Assembly: GCA_029688955.1 (NCBI GenBank)
Contig: JARUKZ010000017.1
Coordinates: 1 to 64,000, forward strand
DNA: 64,000 bases
From: Chitinispirillales bacterium ANBcel5
GTDB lineage: Bacteria > Fibrobacterota > Chitinivibrionia > Chitinivibrionales > Chitinispirillaceae
Reading direction: 5' to 3'
The notes under the pieces were generated by a model. It made no database searches. It saw only the letters and a program-made list of their open reading frames with translations, and was not told where the DNA came from. Numbering within the stretch: position 1 is the stretch's first letter; the number at the start of each line of letters is the position of its first letter. Below, in pieces: positions 53,887-63,453 of the stretch. The position numbers and the translations under genes were made by a program.

Positions 53887-54997
53887 AACTTTCTTGAAAG
53901 GCATTCAAGTTTGAATATATTTCTAAGTATTTAGCAACCATTACTTCTATGTCATACCTTTTGGATCTTTGTAGGCATTTCTTTGATATCACCGAATAGT
54001 ATTGTTTATTAGAAATTAACACTTTTAGAACATCAGATAATTCAGTTGAATTACCTTTTTCAACTAAAACACCTCCGTTTTGTACAACCTCTCTCAACCC
54101 GTCCACATTGCTTACTACAACAGGTTTACCCGAAGCCATTCCTTCTGCAGCAACTAGCCCAAACCCTTCCCAATAAGATGATAGTACAATAATGTCAACT
54201 GTCTTAAATATCCTCTCAATATCATTTCTGAAACCAAGAAAATGAACTCTACCTTCAAGGCTCAGATTCTTTACTAGATCTTCATATTCTGTTCTAAGGG
54301 GACCTTCGCCTAGTAAGATCAAGTGGCTATTAGTTGGCAAATCAGACATAGCTTCAATAACTGTTCTCTGGTCCTTTGGAGCCTTGAATCTTCCTGCCAT
54401 ACAAATTAATTTGGTAGTATCATTGAAAGTTTGATTGATTTCTGATTTATTATACGGGATAGAATTTTTGAATTTATTTATATTTATACCGTTTTCAACG
54501 ACAGTAAACCTATCACTATCTTCATTTAACCATTTTAATAAAATGTCCTGTGTTTTTTGGCTTATTGAAATAATAGAATCAAAACTTTTGTATATAAACT
54601 TATCAATGTATTTAAAATACCATAAATCTCTGCGTTTATTATGAGTGCTATGTTCTGTAAACACAACTTTTGGTTTTTTTCGGAGTAGTTTTACAGCAAA
54701 AGAAACCCAATAACTGGTTGGAAACAAGTGGCAGTGAACAATATGGTAATGACCATGTTTTAAATGATTTTTTATACTAAATATGTTAAGAGGGCTGTAT
54801 GGTTTATTGCTATTAATATGATTTACCACTACTCCTAGGTTACCCAACTCTGCCATGAACCCTTTTTCATCTATAGTGGTTAAGAATAGCACTTCTACAT
54901 AATGGCCTTGTTGTTTAAACCTTGGCAATAGCTCTCTGAGGAGTTTTGAAGCACCACCAGGGCCAATTCTATCTTTGATAAAAAGTATTCTCAACAT
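53867..54997 (-). CDS. Glycosyltransferase family 4
   Basis: 376 residues. The N-terminal ILFIKDRIGPGGASKLLREL and C-terminal EGFGLVAAEGMASGKPVVVS (E-x7-E motif) define a retaining GT4 enzyme. Transcribed opposite to the rest of the locus, after the P-loop gene at 54991-55671, with which it overlaps by 7 nt. Its 3' end overlaps the preceding plus-strand gene by 20 bp. Confidence 0.9.
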   Translation of the reverse strand: MLRILFIKDRIGPGGASKLLRELLPRFKQQGHYVEVLFLTTIDEKGFMAELGNLGVVVNHINSNKPYSPLNIFSIKNHLKHGHYHIVHCHLFPTSYWVSFAVKLLRKKPKVVFTEHSTHNKRRDLWYFKYIDKFIYKSFDSIISISQKTQDILLKWLNEDSDRFTVVENGININKFKNSIPYNKSEINQTFNDTTKLICMAGRFKAPKDQRTVIEAMSDLPTNSHLILLGEGPLRTEYEDLVKNLSLEGRVHFLGFRNDIERIFKTVDIIVLSSYWEGFGLVAAEGMASGKPVVVSNVDGLREVVQNGGVLVEKGNSTELSDVLKVLISNKQYYSVISKKCLQRSKRYDIEVMVAKYLEIYSNLNAFQESFMWTSR

Positions 54998-55671
54998 ATC
55001 TCCTGTTTAAGTTGTTCTTTGATGGTTTCGATAACTGATTGAGACAAACTTTTTATTTGATCAGTTTTGTTGTTTTGCAATTTTATTATTTTAACGTTAT
55101 TTTCTTCGATTTCTTGAATAATACGATCAGCAATATTCTTTAATTTTGTTACATCAGTTAATTTTTTGTTCATCCTTAAATTGATACCATCACGATTTTC
55201 GATTCGTTTATTAATGATATGGTCATTAGCGCAAATATAAAAAACTAAATCGGGCTTTAGAGTTGGCGGAATGATAGTTTTTATAGGCACATACTTTTTA
55301 GCAGAGATATTTATTGACCAAACAGCCTGGTATAAACCTTGATCAAGCAGTATATGACCTTTGTTTTTGCGTAAAATATGACTGATAAAAGAAAAGTTTA
55401 GGAGAACAATAAAAAAATCTTTAATGCTAAGTTGTACGGAGTCATAAATAATCCTAAATTCGCGAAAAAATTTTCGTGGATCTGTTAGGATTTCATTTAT
55501 AACTGAGTACGTTTTTATAAAAAGTCTCTTATGTCTGCCTGAGTTTGTGTAATGTTCCAGAGCATTTGTAAAATGAAGGCTGTTTTCAGAGTCATTTACC
55601 CGGTTACATATCTCCTTAACAAGAGTTGTTTTCCCTGTACCAGGTAAGCCCAAAAATTCAATTGTCACCAT
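54991..55671 (-). CDS. P-loop kinase-like protein
   Basis: 226 residues. A Walker A motif GLPGTGKT (8-15) opens the protein, as in thymidylate-kinase-like and other small-molecule kinases (FLGLPGTGKTTLVKEIC). A DQG motif (ILLDQGLYQ near 115-122) could be the DRx-type switch. Encoded just before, and overlapping, the GT4 gene on the minus strand. A sugar, lipid or nucleotide kinase serving the glycan pathway is possible, but the substrate is unknown. Confidence 0.7.
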   Translation of the reverse strand: MVTIEFLGLPGTGKTTLVKEICNRVNDSENSLHFTNALEHYTNSGRHKRLFIKTYSVINEILTDPRKFFREFRIIYDSVQLSIKDFFIVLLNFSFISHILRKNKGHILLDQGLYQAVWSINISAKKYVPIKTIIPPTLKPDLVFYICANDHIINKRIENRDGINLRMNKKLTDVTKLKNIADRIIQEIEENNVKIIKLQNNKTDQIKSLSQSVIETIKEQLKQEIC

Positions 55672-55948
55672 AAAATTACCGTAATTTATGTTGTGTAGGA
55701 AGTAATTGTTTAAAAAAATACTTATTCTTTCATAATATTAAAATATTGGTTAACCACTGTTTCATATCTATTAAAATGCTGGTTTGCAATATTATTATAC
55801 TGTAATGGAAATTATATACATAAACATAGCTTTTGATAATTTATTTAAAAAATTACTACAAAGTAGATACTTAAATCCACAGTTTTAGCTTAAAAAAAAA
55901 CAATTAATTATATTTATAATACTTACATTAATTAGGATTGGAAAACAC
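55672..55948. other. AT-rich divergent promoter region
   Basis: About 275 bp between the minus-strand P-loop gene and the plus-strand wzi-like gene. Very AT-rich; it should contain promoters for both directions. No gene is seen. Confidence 0.45.
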
Positions 55949-57445
55949 ATGAAAAAATCGATAATTTTACTCTATATTCTCAGTTGTTTTAACATAGTTT
56001 ATTCATCTTCTGTTATTTCGAACATTAATAGATTTGAATTATCTAAAAAATATCTTAATTCTGTTGCCACAAAAATAAGTGTTTCGCCACCCTTTTTATC
56101 ACTTCCTGGCCAAATATTTGAGTGTGACTTACCACTCAATTTTTTTAAACAGGAACAGGCGCTTTCTTTTGATTTGAAGTTCTCAACGGCATTAGAAGTT
56201 CAGGACAAGAAAGCTGTTTTTGGGGTCTTCGATGCGATTGGTCAGTATAAAACCCCTTGGCTCAATGCAAGAGTTAGATTAAATGCTTACAATCTAAATA
56301 GCTCAACAGAATACGATTTTCAGGAAATAGAGGTTGAAAGATTCATTTCTGATAGAAGTGCACCTATCACTGGGATGTCAGAAAAAGATTTTATAATGCC
56401 GGAAGCATTTTTGACATTTATGTATCAAAACCTACAGCTTGGTTTTGGGCGTAAAAGGTTGAGATGGGGGCCTGGTTTTAAAGGTACACTTCTTCATTCC
56501 GGACATACTCATGCACCCTTTTATTTCTACCACTTTAAGCTTGATCTTGCTGATCGAATAAGAATGTCAGCCTATTTATCCGGGTACGATGATGAAATTT
56601 CATTTGATCGGGATGATTTTTCTATGGACAGGGTTCCAGGAAAATTGGCAATGTTATCTGAAAATCCTGACCAGCAAATCCCCACAAGATACGGTGCAGC
56701 ACATCGGGTGGATGTTAAATTTAATAAGCATTTCCAGCTTGGTATTTATGAGAAAGTTTCGTTCTATGGTTCACAAGATCTCGTCCGTTATGCCAATCCT
56801 CTTCAGATGTATTATGTCGGTCAAAGGGGTGGAGACAATGCGCCGAACTTGTTAGGTGGTTTTGATTTTAACCTGATATTCTACCCATTAAGAATATATG
56901 GAGAGTTTCTGAATGATGATATAACAAACTTTGATACCACTGGAAATCCAAGCAAGTACGCACTTCAACTGGGCGGTTCATGGTTTTTTGGTGATGGGAT
57001 CTTAAGTGAGATAGGGCTTGAATACACCCATGTGAGTTACTACACTTATGGGCATTACAGCGTTTTAAATCGCCATACATTTTGGGGTGAAAGCTTAGGG
57101 TGGCCTTGGGGTAATGATCAGGACCTATTTCATGCAAGAGCACTTTTTCGTTTCAGGCCGGATATAATTGCGAGAGTGGAGGCAAATTACTGGCTTCTGG
57201 GTGAAGGTACAGTTTATGATTCCTGGCACGAAGATGGAAGACCAAACTATGATGATAAACCTTATTTTCCGGAGGATCCGAATCGGATCTGGTCATTTAT
57301 ACTTTCTGCGACTTATTTACCAAGGGATTGGATTTCTTTAAACATGTATTACAGACCCTGGGTGAAAAATAAAGAACTTAATCACAGTTTCCATACCTAT
57401 CTTACGATCGGTTTGCCATGGAATCTTAATTACAGCTTAGATTAA
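55949..57445 (+). CDS. Wzi-type capsule assembly outer-membrane protein
   Basis: 498 residues with a signal peptide (KKSIILLYILSCFNIVYSS). The body is a beta-barrel-like sequence with the Wzi pattern: FGRKRLRWGPGFKGTLLHSG, DLADRIRMSAYL, GGFDFNLIFYPLRIYGEF and EIGLEYTHVSYYTYGHYS. Wzi-family proteins are outer-membrane lectins that anchor capsular polysaccharide; this supports surface attachment of the glycan made by this locus. Confidence 0.85.
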   Translation: MKKSIILLYILSCFNIVYSSSVISNINRFELSKKYLNSVATKISVSPPFLSLPGQIFECDLPLNFFKQEQALSFDLKFSTALEVQDKKAVFGVFDAIGQYKTPWLNARVRLNAYNLNSSTEYDFQEIEVERFISDRSAPITGMSEKDFIMPEAFLTFMYQNLQLGFGRKRLRWGPGFKGTLLHSGHTHAPFYFYHFKLDLADRIRMSAYLSGYDDEISFDRDDFSMDRVPGKLAMLSENPDQQIPTRYGAAHRVDVKFNKHFQLGIYEKVSFYGSQDLVRYANPLQMYYVGQRGGDNAPNLLGGFDFNLIFYPLRIYGEFLNDDITNFDTTGNPSKYALQLGGSWFFGDGILSEIGLEYTHVSYYTYGHYSVLNRHTFWGESLGWPWGNDQDLFHARALFRFRPDIIARVEANYWLLGEGTVYDSWHEDGRPNYDDKPYFPEDPNRIWSFILSATYLPRDWISLNMYYRPWVKNKELNHSFHTYLTIGLPWNLNYSLD

Positions 57446-57518
57446 TCTTTAAATGATGTTTTTTGAACCCTTTTAGACTTGGAGAAGTACAGGGATAAAA
57501 CCTTGTTGAGATAGTGCG

Positions 57519-58634
57519 ATGCTAATAGTGCTGCTTGCCAATACGAGCTGGTATCTTTATAACTTTAGAAAGAAATTAATTTTGAGTCTGCTTGAAAATG
57601 GACATGAAGTCTTTGTTTGTGCTCCTTTTGATAGCTATTCGGAAAAACTTGAAGCGCTGGGGGCAAAATATAGGAATATTAAACTATCCCAAAACAGTAT
57701 TAGTATTATAAAAGAGGTGATCTCCTTAATAAGTATAAAAAATATTCTCAAAGAAGTCAATCCAAGCTACTTATTAACGTTTACCCCAAAGGGTAACATA
57801 TACCCAGCACTTGTTAAACCAAAGAAAACTAAGCAGGTTACAAATATTTCTGGTCTGGGAGAAGGATTTGATAAGGACTCTCTTCTTTCGAAAGTATTAC
57901 AACTGCTTTTTAAGGTATCTCTTAGTAAGTCAGAAAAAATTTTGTTCCAAAATCAGGAGGACATGAATTCATTCATAAAAAAGAGTATAGTAAGTCCTCG
58001 AAACAGTATAAGAATAAATGGTTCCGGGGTAGATATAGCAAGGTTCCATCCCGCAAAAGGGAAAAAGTTTTCTGATACCAAAATGTGCTTTCTTACTGTT
58101 GGAAGAGTAATTGAGAAAAAAGGGTATAGGCTAATACTTTCCCTAATTCAGCTTTATCCAAATATTCTGAATATGGCTGAATTCCATATTGTAGGGATTG
58201 TAGATAAAAATCGTCCTAAATCAATTGAGCTATACAAAGAACTGCAAGCGGCAGCAGATAGAGGTAGCATTAAATTACACGACCCCGTAGACGATATAGA
58301 AAAAATTATATCGCAAGCACATTGTATGCTACTGCCCTCAACATATAATGAGGGGGTTCCCAGGTCTTTACTTGAGGGTCTTGCGTGTGGTATGCCTGTA
58401 ATTACAACTGATTGGAAGGGTTGCAGAGATACTGTTTCGGAAGGTCAGAATGGTTATCTTGTGAAACCAGGATCGGTGGACGATCTTTATGAAAAGATAA
58501 CCAAAATGTGTCATCTCTCAGACAAGGAGTATGCACAATTTTCTAATAAATCCAGGAGACTTGCATTGGAAAAGTTTGATGAAAATGAAATCGTTTCTAC
58601 TTATATGAATATTATCTTAAATGCCCCTATTTAG
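57519..58634 (+). CDS. Glycosyltransferase family 4
   Basis: 371 residues. N-terminal acceptor domain (SWYLYNFRKKLILSLLENGH, PSYLLTFTPKGNIY, TNISGLGEGF) and C-terminal donor domain (NEGVPRSLLEGLACGMPVIT). The N-terminal pattern is common in enzymes adding the second sugar to undecaprenyl-diphosphate-GlcNAc/GalNAc. It is 73 nt after the Wzi-like gene and ends the locus. Confidence 0.9.
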   Translation: MLIVLLANTSWYLYNFRKKLILSLLENGHEVFVCAPFDSYSEKLEALGAKYRNIKLSQNSISIIKEVISLISIKNILKEVNPSYLLTFTPKGNIYPALVKPKKTKQVTNISGLGEGFDKDSLLSKVLQLLFKVSLSKSEKILFQNQEDMNSFIKKSIVSPRNSIRINGSGVDIARFHPAKGKKFSDTKMCFLTVGRVIEKKGYRLILSLIQLYPNILNMAEFHIVGIVDKNRPKSIELYKELQAAADRGSIKLHDPVDDIEKIISQAHCMLLPSTYNEGVPRSLLEGLACGMPVITTDWKGCRDTVSEGQNGYLVKPGSVDDLYEKITKMCHLSDKEYAQFSNKSRRLALEKFDENEIVSTYMNIILNAPI

Positions 58635-58756
58635 CTTGATTTGTTGCATTCATTTATAACTCTTGCTTTTGTTTCACTTAAACCAAAATTCTTTATCATG
58701 ATACTGTATTAAGATACGCTCCCGGCACTGCTGTAGCATGAGATGTAGTCCCTATT

Positions 58757-58927
58757 TTGAGCGAATCTTACGATAAGCTTACGGAAGTCCTTGTGGAGGC
58801 AACCAAGGAGCAACAGGAGATAATTGAAGAGCAAAGAGAGGAAATAGAGGCCCAGAGAAGAGAGATCGATTTCCAAAAAAGTTATTTAGGGTTACAGTCG
58901 CCTTTCGCTATTCGCACTCTAATCTGA
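58757..58927 (+). pseudogene. S74 chaperone-domain tail fragment 1
   Basis: One frame reads ESYDKLTEVLVEATKEQQEI followed by an EEQREEIEAQRREI coiled coil, corresponding to the last 60 residues of the S74-domain protein at 693-2369. No start and no upstream domains remain. It marks the end of a deleted second fibre gene. Confidence 0.75.
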
Positions 58928-59494
58928 TTGGCGATCAAAACAGGCTAGGCTTTCCTATGAAACTCAAAAAAACATCACATAAATTATATGTGTTAGGGGA
59001 TTCTGAGTAGAGGAAAGCCTCAAAAAGAGTACTTCGGTTCATTTTATGCTCGAGTTTTGTAGATATGATATCACAGAAATTCTGTTTAGAGTCTGGTCTT
59101 CCTGAGTTTTCTGGCCAATACTTAAGCCCCAAATTTTAAAATTCCTTACTCACCAGGTAATCCAATAGGGACAGTTTTTAATTGCATGGTGCCCATCACA
59201 GATGTTTTCGCAAAAAGAGAGCATAAGTCTCTCCATAAATACCACATTTCTCATTAAAGGCTGTACCCCGCCCCCCTGTTCGTGTCGTTTCTTCTGAAAA
59301 AGGTACTATTCACACTTGTTGGTCCCCGTTTATAAGTATGCTTGAAATTGTGAAAACAGTGATGTGAAAATAGTTAAATAAAGACTTGCAATAAATTTAT
59401 GAAATTTCTCTGATTTTCAGTGATTGGGAGCTAATAATTATCGGTGTTACCCTTCAAACAGTGACGATTAAAAGAAAAAGAGTACCTGGCTGGT
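58928..59494. repeat. Intergenic with duplicated leader, copy 1 (59165-59400)
   Basis: The segment 59165-59400 matches 63447-63672 with high identity, e.g. around ACAGATGTTTTCGCA, TAAGTCTCTCCATAA, GTCCCCGTTTATAAGT and GAAAACAGTGATGT. In both places the copy lies upstream of a polysaccharide-related coding sequence. The rest of the stretch shows no gene. Confidence 0.75.
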
Positions 59495-59779
59495 ATGCGC
59501 TTGCATCAAAACAGAATAAGCAGAAATGTTGAAAAGAAGCAAAATGGTTGGAATCTGTTTCTAAAGAAATGGAATGAAGAACTGGACAAAATCCCTACAA
59601 TTAAAAACAGAGTATATGCTTCATACAACTGGGAAATGGGGAGAGTGTATTATTTTTGTCAGCAGTATTCATCTGCCCGGAAGCATCTGTTCAAGGTAAT
59701 ACGGTATAACAAACTTAAACTTAAGGCCTATATTTTACTTTTAGCCTCATTGCTTAGAGTCGACATACGCTTAAAGTAA
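59495..59779 (+). CDS. Probable C-terminal fragment of a glycosyltransferase
   Basis: 94 residues: a basic, aromatic-rich sequence (KKWNEELDKIPTIKNRVYAS, YYFCQQYSSARKHLFKVIRY, LKAYILLLASLL) typical of the helical tail following a GT2 domain in some family-2 glycosyltransferases. There is no catalytic domain and no good ribosome site before ATG 59495, so I regard it as a remnant of a gene that once followed the duplicated leader. Confidence 0.45.
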   Translation: MRLHQNRISRNVEKKQNGWNLFLKKWNEELDKIPTIKNRVYASYNWEMGRVYYFCQQYSSARKHLFKVIRYNKLKLKAYILLLASLLRVDIRLK

Positions 59780-60383
59780 ATATAATCTATCTGTGTTGTA
59801 AGCCTATATATTTTCATTGGAAATAGTACTTTTCACAGTTTTGTGATTACATCCCTTAAACAACTGCCCCTCAAGATTACTCTAAACTGCAGATTGAATG
59901 CCAAAGCAAAAGATCCAGACCACTTTAAATACCCCTCATACCCTGGCAGCAGAGCCAAATTGATGATTAGAACACAAGATTAAATAGTGGAGTTTCACAC
60001 ATAAGGTGATAAGGAATATTTAATGTGTTTAAATCATATCTAAGAGCCTGTTTACCACAAGTTTGGCTCTTGAAAACACTTGTTCGGACCAGACAGAACC
60101 GGGGTCGGACCAGAATTTATCAGTCTAATTGCCGAAATTGAGCTACAAAGGACAAAAGTTTCAGATTTCCCGCCGAAATTCGGCTCTTAGAGCCCGATGA
60201 GGAGACCTTTTATCGGGCTCTAAGGATTCACGTTTTATTCTCTATCATTTATTAAAAAAGAGCGAGGGGAAAAAATAAAGAGGAAACTAACGATCTTCTT
60301 TCAGGTGTAATTTTTTTGGGTAACCACCTGTCGTATCTCCACCATATTTACCATGAAAAAACCCCATTGTGTGGAGGAATTTC
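59780..60383. other. Intergenic with a strong hairpin
   Basis: No gene is seen. TTAGAGCCCGAT (60187-60198) pairs perfectly with ATCGGGCTCTAA (60212-60223) around a 13-nt loop. GGAGGA at 60373-60378 is the ribosome site of the next gene. Confidence 0.5.
60187..60223. terminator. Perfect 12-bp hairpin
   Basis: Twelve perfect base pairs with a 13-nt loop and no following T tract. It could be a terminator for the upstream fragment or a folded leader element for the ATPase gene 160 bp downstream. Confidence 0.5.
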
Positions 60384-61543
60384 ATGGTGTATTTTTATCT
60401 TATGATTACACGAGAAAGCATAAAAAAAGAGATCACTGATGCTCTGAAGCGCAGCAGAATTGTTGCTTTAGTAGGTCCAAGGCAGTGTGGCAAAACTACC
60501 TTAGCCCGAGAGTTTGTTTCGGTAGATTCGCTGGAATATTTCGATCTTGAGGATCCGTTGAGTCTTGCACGGCTTGACGAACCAATGACGGGTTTGAAGG
60601 ATTTAAAAGGCATTGTAGTGATAGATGAAATTCAGAGGAAACCGGATCTTTTTGAGGTATTAAGGGTTCTTTGTGATCGTAATCCTTTACCCGCCAAGTT
60701 TTTGATACTTGGAAGTGCTTCACCGGATTTGATCAACAGATCATCGGAAACGTTAACCGGTCGTATTGAGATCATCGAAATGCAGGGCTTTTCGATTTCT
60801 GAAGCAGGCATTGACAAGCATATGCATCATTGGCTCCGGGGGGCTTTCCGCTCTCTTTTTTGTCTGATACCAACAGTAACAGCGATATATGGAGGCGAAA
60901 TTATATCAAAACTGTTTCTGAAAGAGATATCAGGCTTATGGGCTTTAGTATTCCGTCAACTGCAATGTTACGGTTCTGGGCAATGCTTGCTCATTTCCAT
61001 GGTCAGATATGGAATGCAGCAGAGCCTGCGAGAAGCTTAGGATTTGGAGAGAGTACCGTAAGGAGATATCTGGATATTTTATCAGATATTTTTATGGTAC
61101 GACAGCTTAAGCCCTATTATGCAAACATCAAGAAACGCCAGGTGAAATCGCCCAAAATTTATTTCAGAGACTCGGGGTTGCTGCATCATCTGCTTGGTAT
61201 AAGGACCGAAAAAGAGCTATTATGCCATCCCAGATGCGGGGCATCCTGGGAAGGGTACGTTCTTGAGGAAGTAATAAATTTGTATAAACCTGAGGAGTCT
61301 TACTTTTGGGCAACACACAACAATGCCGAAATTGATTTGATATTGGAAAAGGAGGGTAAACTTACAGGGGTGGAGTGTAAACGAGCCGATGCGCCAAAAA
61401 TTACTCCGTCAATTCGTATCGCGCTGGATAACTTAGGGCTGGAAGAGGTCTTTGTCATCTATCCTGGGCCTATATCATATTCTTTATCGGAAAATGTTAA
61501 GGTTATTCCATTTAATGAGATAAAGAGTATGCCAAGTCTTTGA
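60384..61543 (+). pseudogene. AAA ATPase of the DUF4143 family, frameshifted in a G run
   Basis: The N-terminal part (ATG 60384, GGAGGA 5 nt upstream) has Walker A LVGPRQCGKTT and Walker B IVVIDEIQRKPD. At a G6 run (60838-60843) the frame changes: the family motif W-L-R-G-G-F-P needs seven Gs. The second frame continues with FPLSFLSDTNSNSD, a winged-helix-like SLGFGESTVRRYLDIL and a DUF4143 C terminus with a nuclease-like core (GYVLEEVIN, NNAEIDLILE, VECKRAD). Intact, it would be about 385 residues. It is either disrupted, phase-variable or a sequencing error at the homopolymer. These ATPases are common in mobile DNA; their function is unclear. Confidence 0.85.
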
Positions 61544-61554
61544 TATACCGGTCG

Positions 61555-61780
61555 GTTTTTGATAACAAAAAAGCACAATATGTATTATGCCAAAGCCTGA
61601 ATACTCTGGTGAAATTGCTGTTTTCTCAATAGAGACTGGGGATATTTTGGAGGCTCTATCCCAACTAAAAAAGCAAGACTTGTTCAGGCGTGGATTGAGA
61701 TTCACCATGAAGACCTGATGGCTGATTGGAATATCGCCATAGAAGGTGGTGAGATATTTAAAATTGAGCCTTTGAGATAG
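61555..61780 (+). pseudogene. DUF4160 gene remnant
   Basis: Fragments of a DUF4160 protein are readable in different frames: an FDNKK start, EYSGEIAVFSIETGDILE, then GGSIPTKKARLVQAWIEIHH and DLMADWNIAI, ending at TAG 61780. At least two frameshifts are needed, one at GAGG-CTC near 61650 where a G is missing. DUF4160 usually sits directly before DUF2442, as here, in a pair proposed to be toxin-antitoxin-like. Confidence 0.75.
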
Positions 61781-61789
61781 GAGGGGAAA

Positions 61790-62054
61790 ATGCTGAAAGT
61801 AATCAATGTCAAAGCCCTTAAGAATTACCAATTATATGTGGAACTCTCCAATGGAAAAAAAGGAATTTTTGATGTAACTTCCTACCTTGATAAGGGAGTT
61901 TTTTTCTGAACTAAAAGATGAAAACTACTTCAAACAGGTAAAGCCCCTCTTTATCGGAATATCCTGGCCTAACCAACAGGATTTCAGTGCAGATACCATT
62001 GAACATGAAATGCATTCAGTTGAAGAGACCGTGGATAATGCAAAAAGAAATTAA
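61790..62054 (+). pseudogene. DUF2442 gene, frameshifted in a T run
   Basis: From ATG 61790 (AGGAGGGG just upstream) it reads MLKVINVKALKNYQLYVELS and FDVTSYLDKGVF, then a T7 run (61899-61905) shifts the frame to a stop. With six Ts it would continue SELKDENYFKQVKPLF, DFSADTIEHEM to TAA 62054, a complete DUF2442 protein of about 88 residues. It follows the DUF4160 remnant by 9 nt. Confidence 0.8.
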
Positions 62055-62537
62055 TCTGGGCGCATGCCGCGGACAGTTCGACTTCGCTGTTATGTAAAAA
62101 AAACAACCACTTTTTTAAAATTTTGCAAAACATACCCATAGGCCTCCTTTTAAGGGCATAACTAAGCCATTACGCGCATCCATATTACTTTTTAATATGT
62201 GGGTGTAACGTGTGTCTGATCCATTCAGAAATTAAATATTCAGCCTGTGGTAAACAGTCACCGTTTTATAATACGGGCTGAATGTATCATTAAACTTTTG
62301 AGATGTGCAGCTGCAATCTCAGAAAAACGGGGTTATATCCCACTCAAACGAAGCCAAACAGTCTACACAGAGAATATCAATCTGAACGGTTATTCTTATG
62401 CTGAATTTCCTTTTCTATTGACACAAGACCATGCACATATTCACAATTCATTAAGCCATACATATTGTATTCTTTAAAGTAGCTTTTTAGCTATTCTGAC
62501 TATTGCTACAGATCCATCGCAGCGCTTTCTTAGGTGT
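62055..62537. other. Intergenic, nothing recognised
   Basis: About 480 bp. One open stretch from 62247 has no family resemblance and no ribosome site. I see no repeat shared with the rest of the window here. Confidence 0.35.
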
Positions 62538-62798
62538 CCCCAGATTGGTTTTATCGCACAGGAAGTGGAAAAGGTACTGCCAGAACTAGTGCATACCAAT
62601 GATGAAGGCTACAAGTCACTCTCGTATGATAAGCTTACAGCAGTGCTTCTGGAGGCGATTAAGGAGCAGCAGGCAATTATTGAGGAGTTGAAGAGTGTGA
62701 ACGAAAAGCAGTCTGCTGAGATTGCGTTACAGAATGAACTGCTCACAAAACAGCAGTCTGAGATAGAAGCGATTCGCGCATTTGTTGGGATGGAGTGA
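62538..62798 (+). pseudogene. S74 chaperone-domain tail fragment 2
   Basis: One frame reads PQIGFIAQEVEKVLPELVHT, EGYKSLSYDKLTAVLLEAIK and an EKQSAEIALQNELLTKQQ coiled coil, ending IRAFVGME. This is the C-terminal 85 residues of a protein like that at 693-2369. The start and all upstream domains are missing; DNA before about 62538 is unrelated. Confidence 0.85.
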
Positions 62799-62970
62799 GG
62801 TGAGCTATTATAAGCACCTAAGAGATCTGGGTCTGGTGCCGCTATGATAGTCCACGCGAGCTTGTTGCGTGCACCTTCTGAGAAGTCTATGGGAGAGCCG
62901 TATACGGGAAATCTGTAAGAACTGTTCGATGAGGACGCGGCGGAAAAACCCCGCGATTACTCCACTGCTT

Positions 62971-63453
62971 AACCTCCTAAGAATATCAACCACAGAAACC
63001 ACGGAACACACGGAAAAAGAGAAGAACCAGAAATTCAGAGATTAATAAGCCAGTATTTCTCCAAGATTATTTCCTTTCCTCTTTCCGTGTGTTCTGTGCC
63101 TTCCTTGGTTAACCTCCTAAGAATAACAACCACTGAAATCACGGAACACACGGAAAAAGAGAAGAACCAGAAATTCAGAGGTTAGTAAGCCAGTATTTCT
63201 CCAAGATTATTTCCTTTCCTACTTCCGTGCCTTCCGTGGTTAATCTCCTAAAAATAACAACCACTGAAACCACAGAACACACGAAAAAAAGAGAAGAATC
63301 AGAAATTCAGAGGTAAGTAGGTCAGTAGTTCTCTAAAATTATTTCCTTTCCTACTTCCGTGCCTTCGGTGGTTAACCACCCTAAGAATAACAACCACTGA
63401 AATCACGGAACACACGGAAAAAGAGAAGGACCAGAAATTCAGAGGTTAGTTTT
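62971..63453. repeat. 130-bp tandem array of an inverted-repeat element
   Basis: Units start at 62971, 63111, 63242 and 63374 (the last partial). Every unit begins AACCTCCTAAGAATA, then has CCAC-GAAA-CACGGAACACACGG, and ends with TTCCGTGCCTTCCGTGGTT, the inverse of its start. Each unit can therefore fold into a long hairpin. A single reverse-oriented relative lies at about 10960-11036. This is a non-autonomous palindromic element that has expanded in tandem. Confidence 0.88.

Noticed and set aside
62247..62477. 76-residue open frame
   Set aside because: No ribosome site, no domain pattern, and it lies in a decayed region.
62971..63453. CRISPR array
   Set aside because: Repeats are about 130 bp, contiguous and palindromic, without unique spacers, and no cas genes are in the window.
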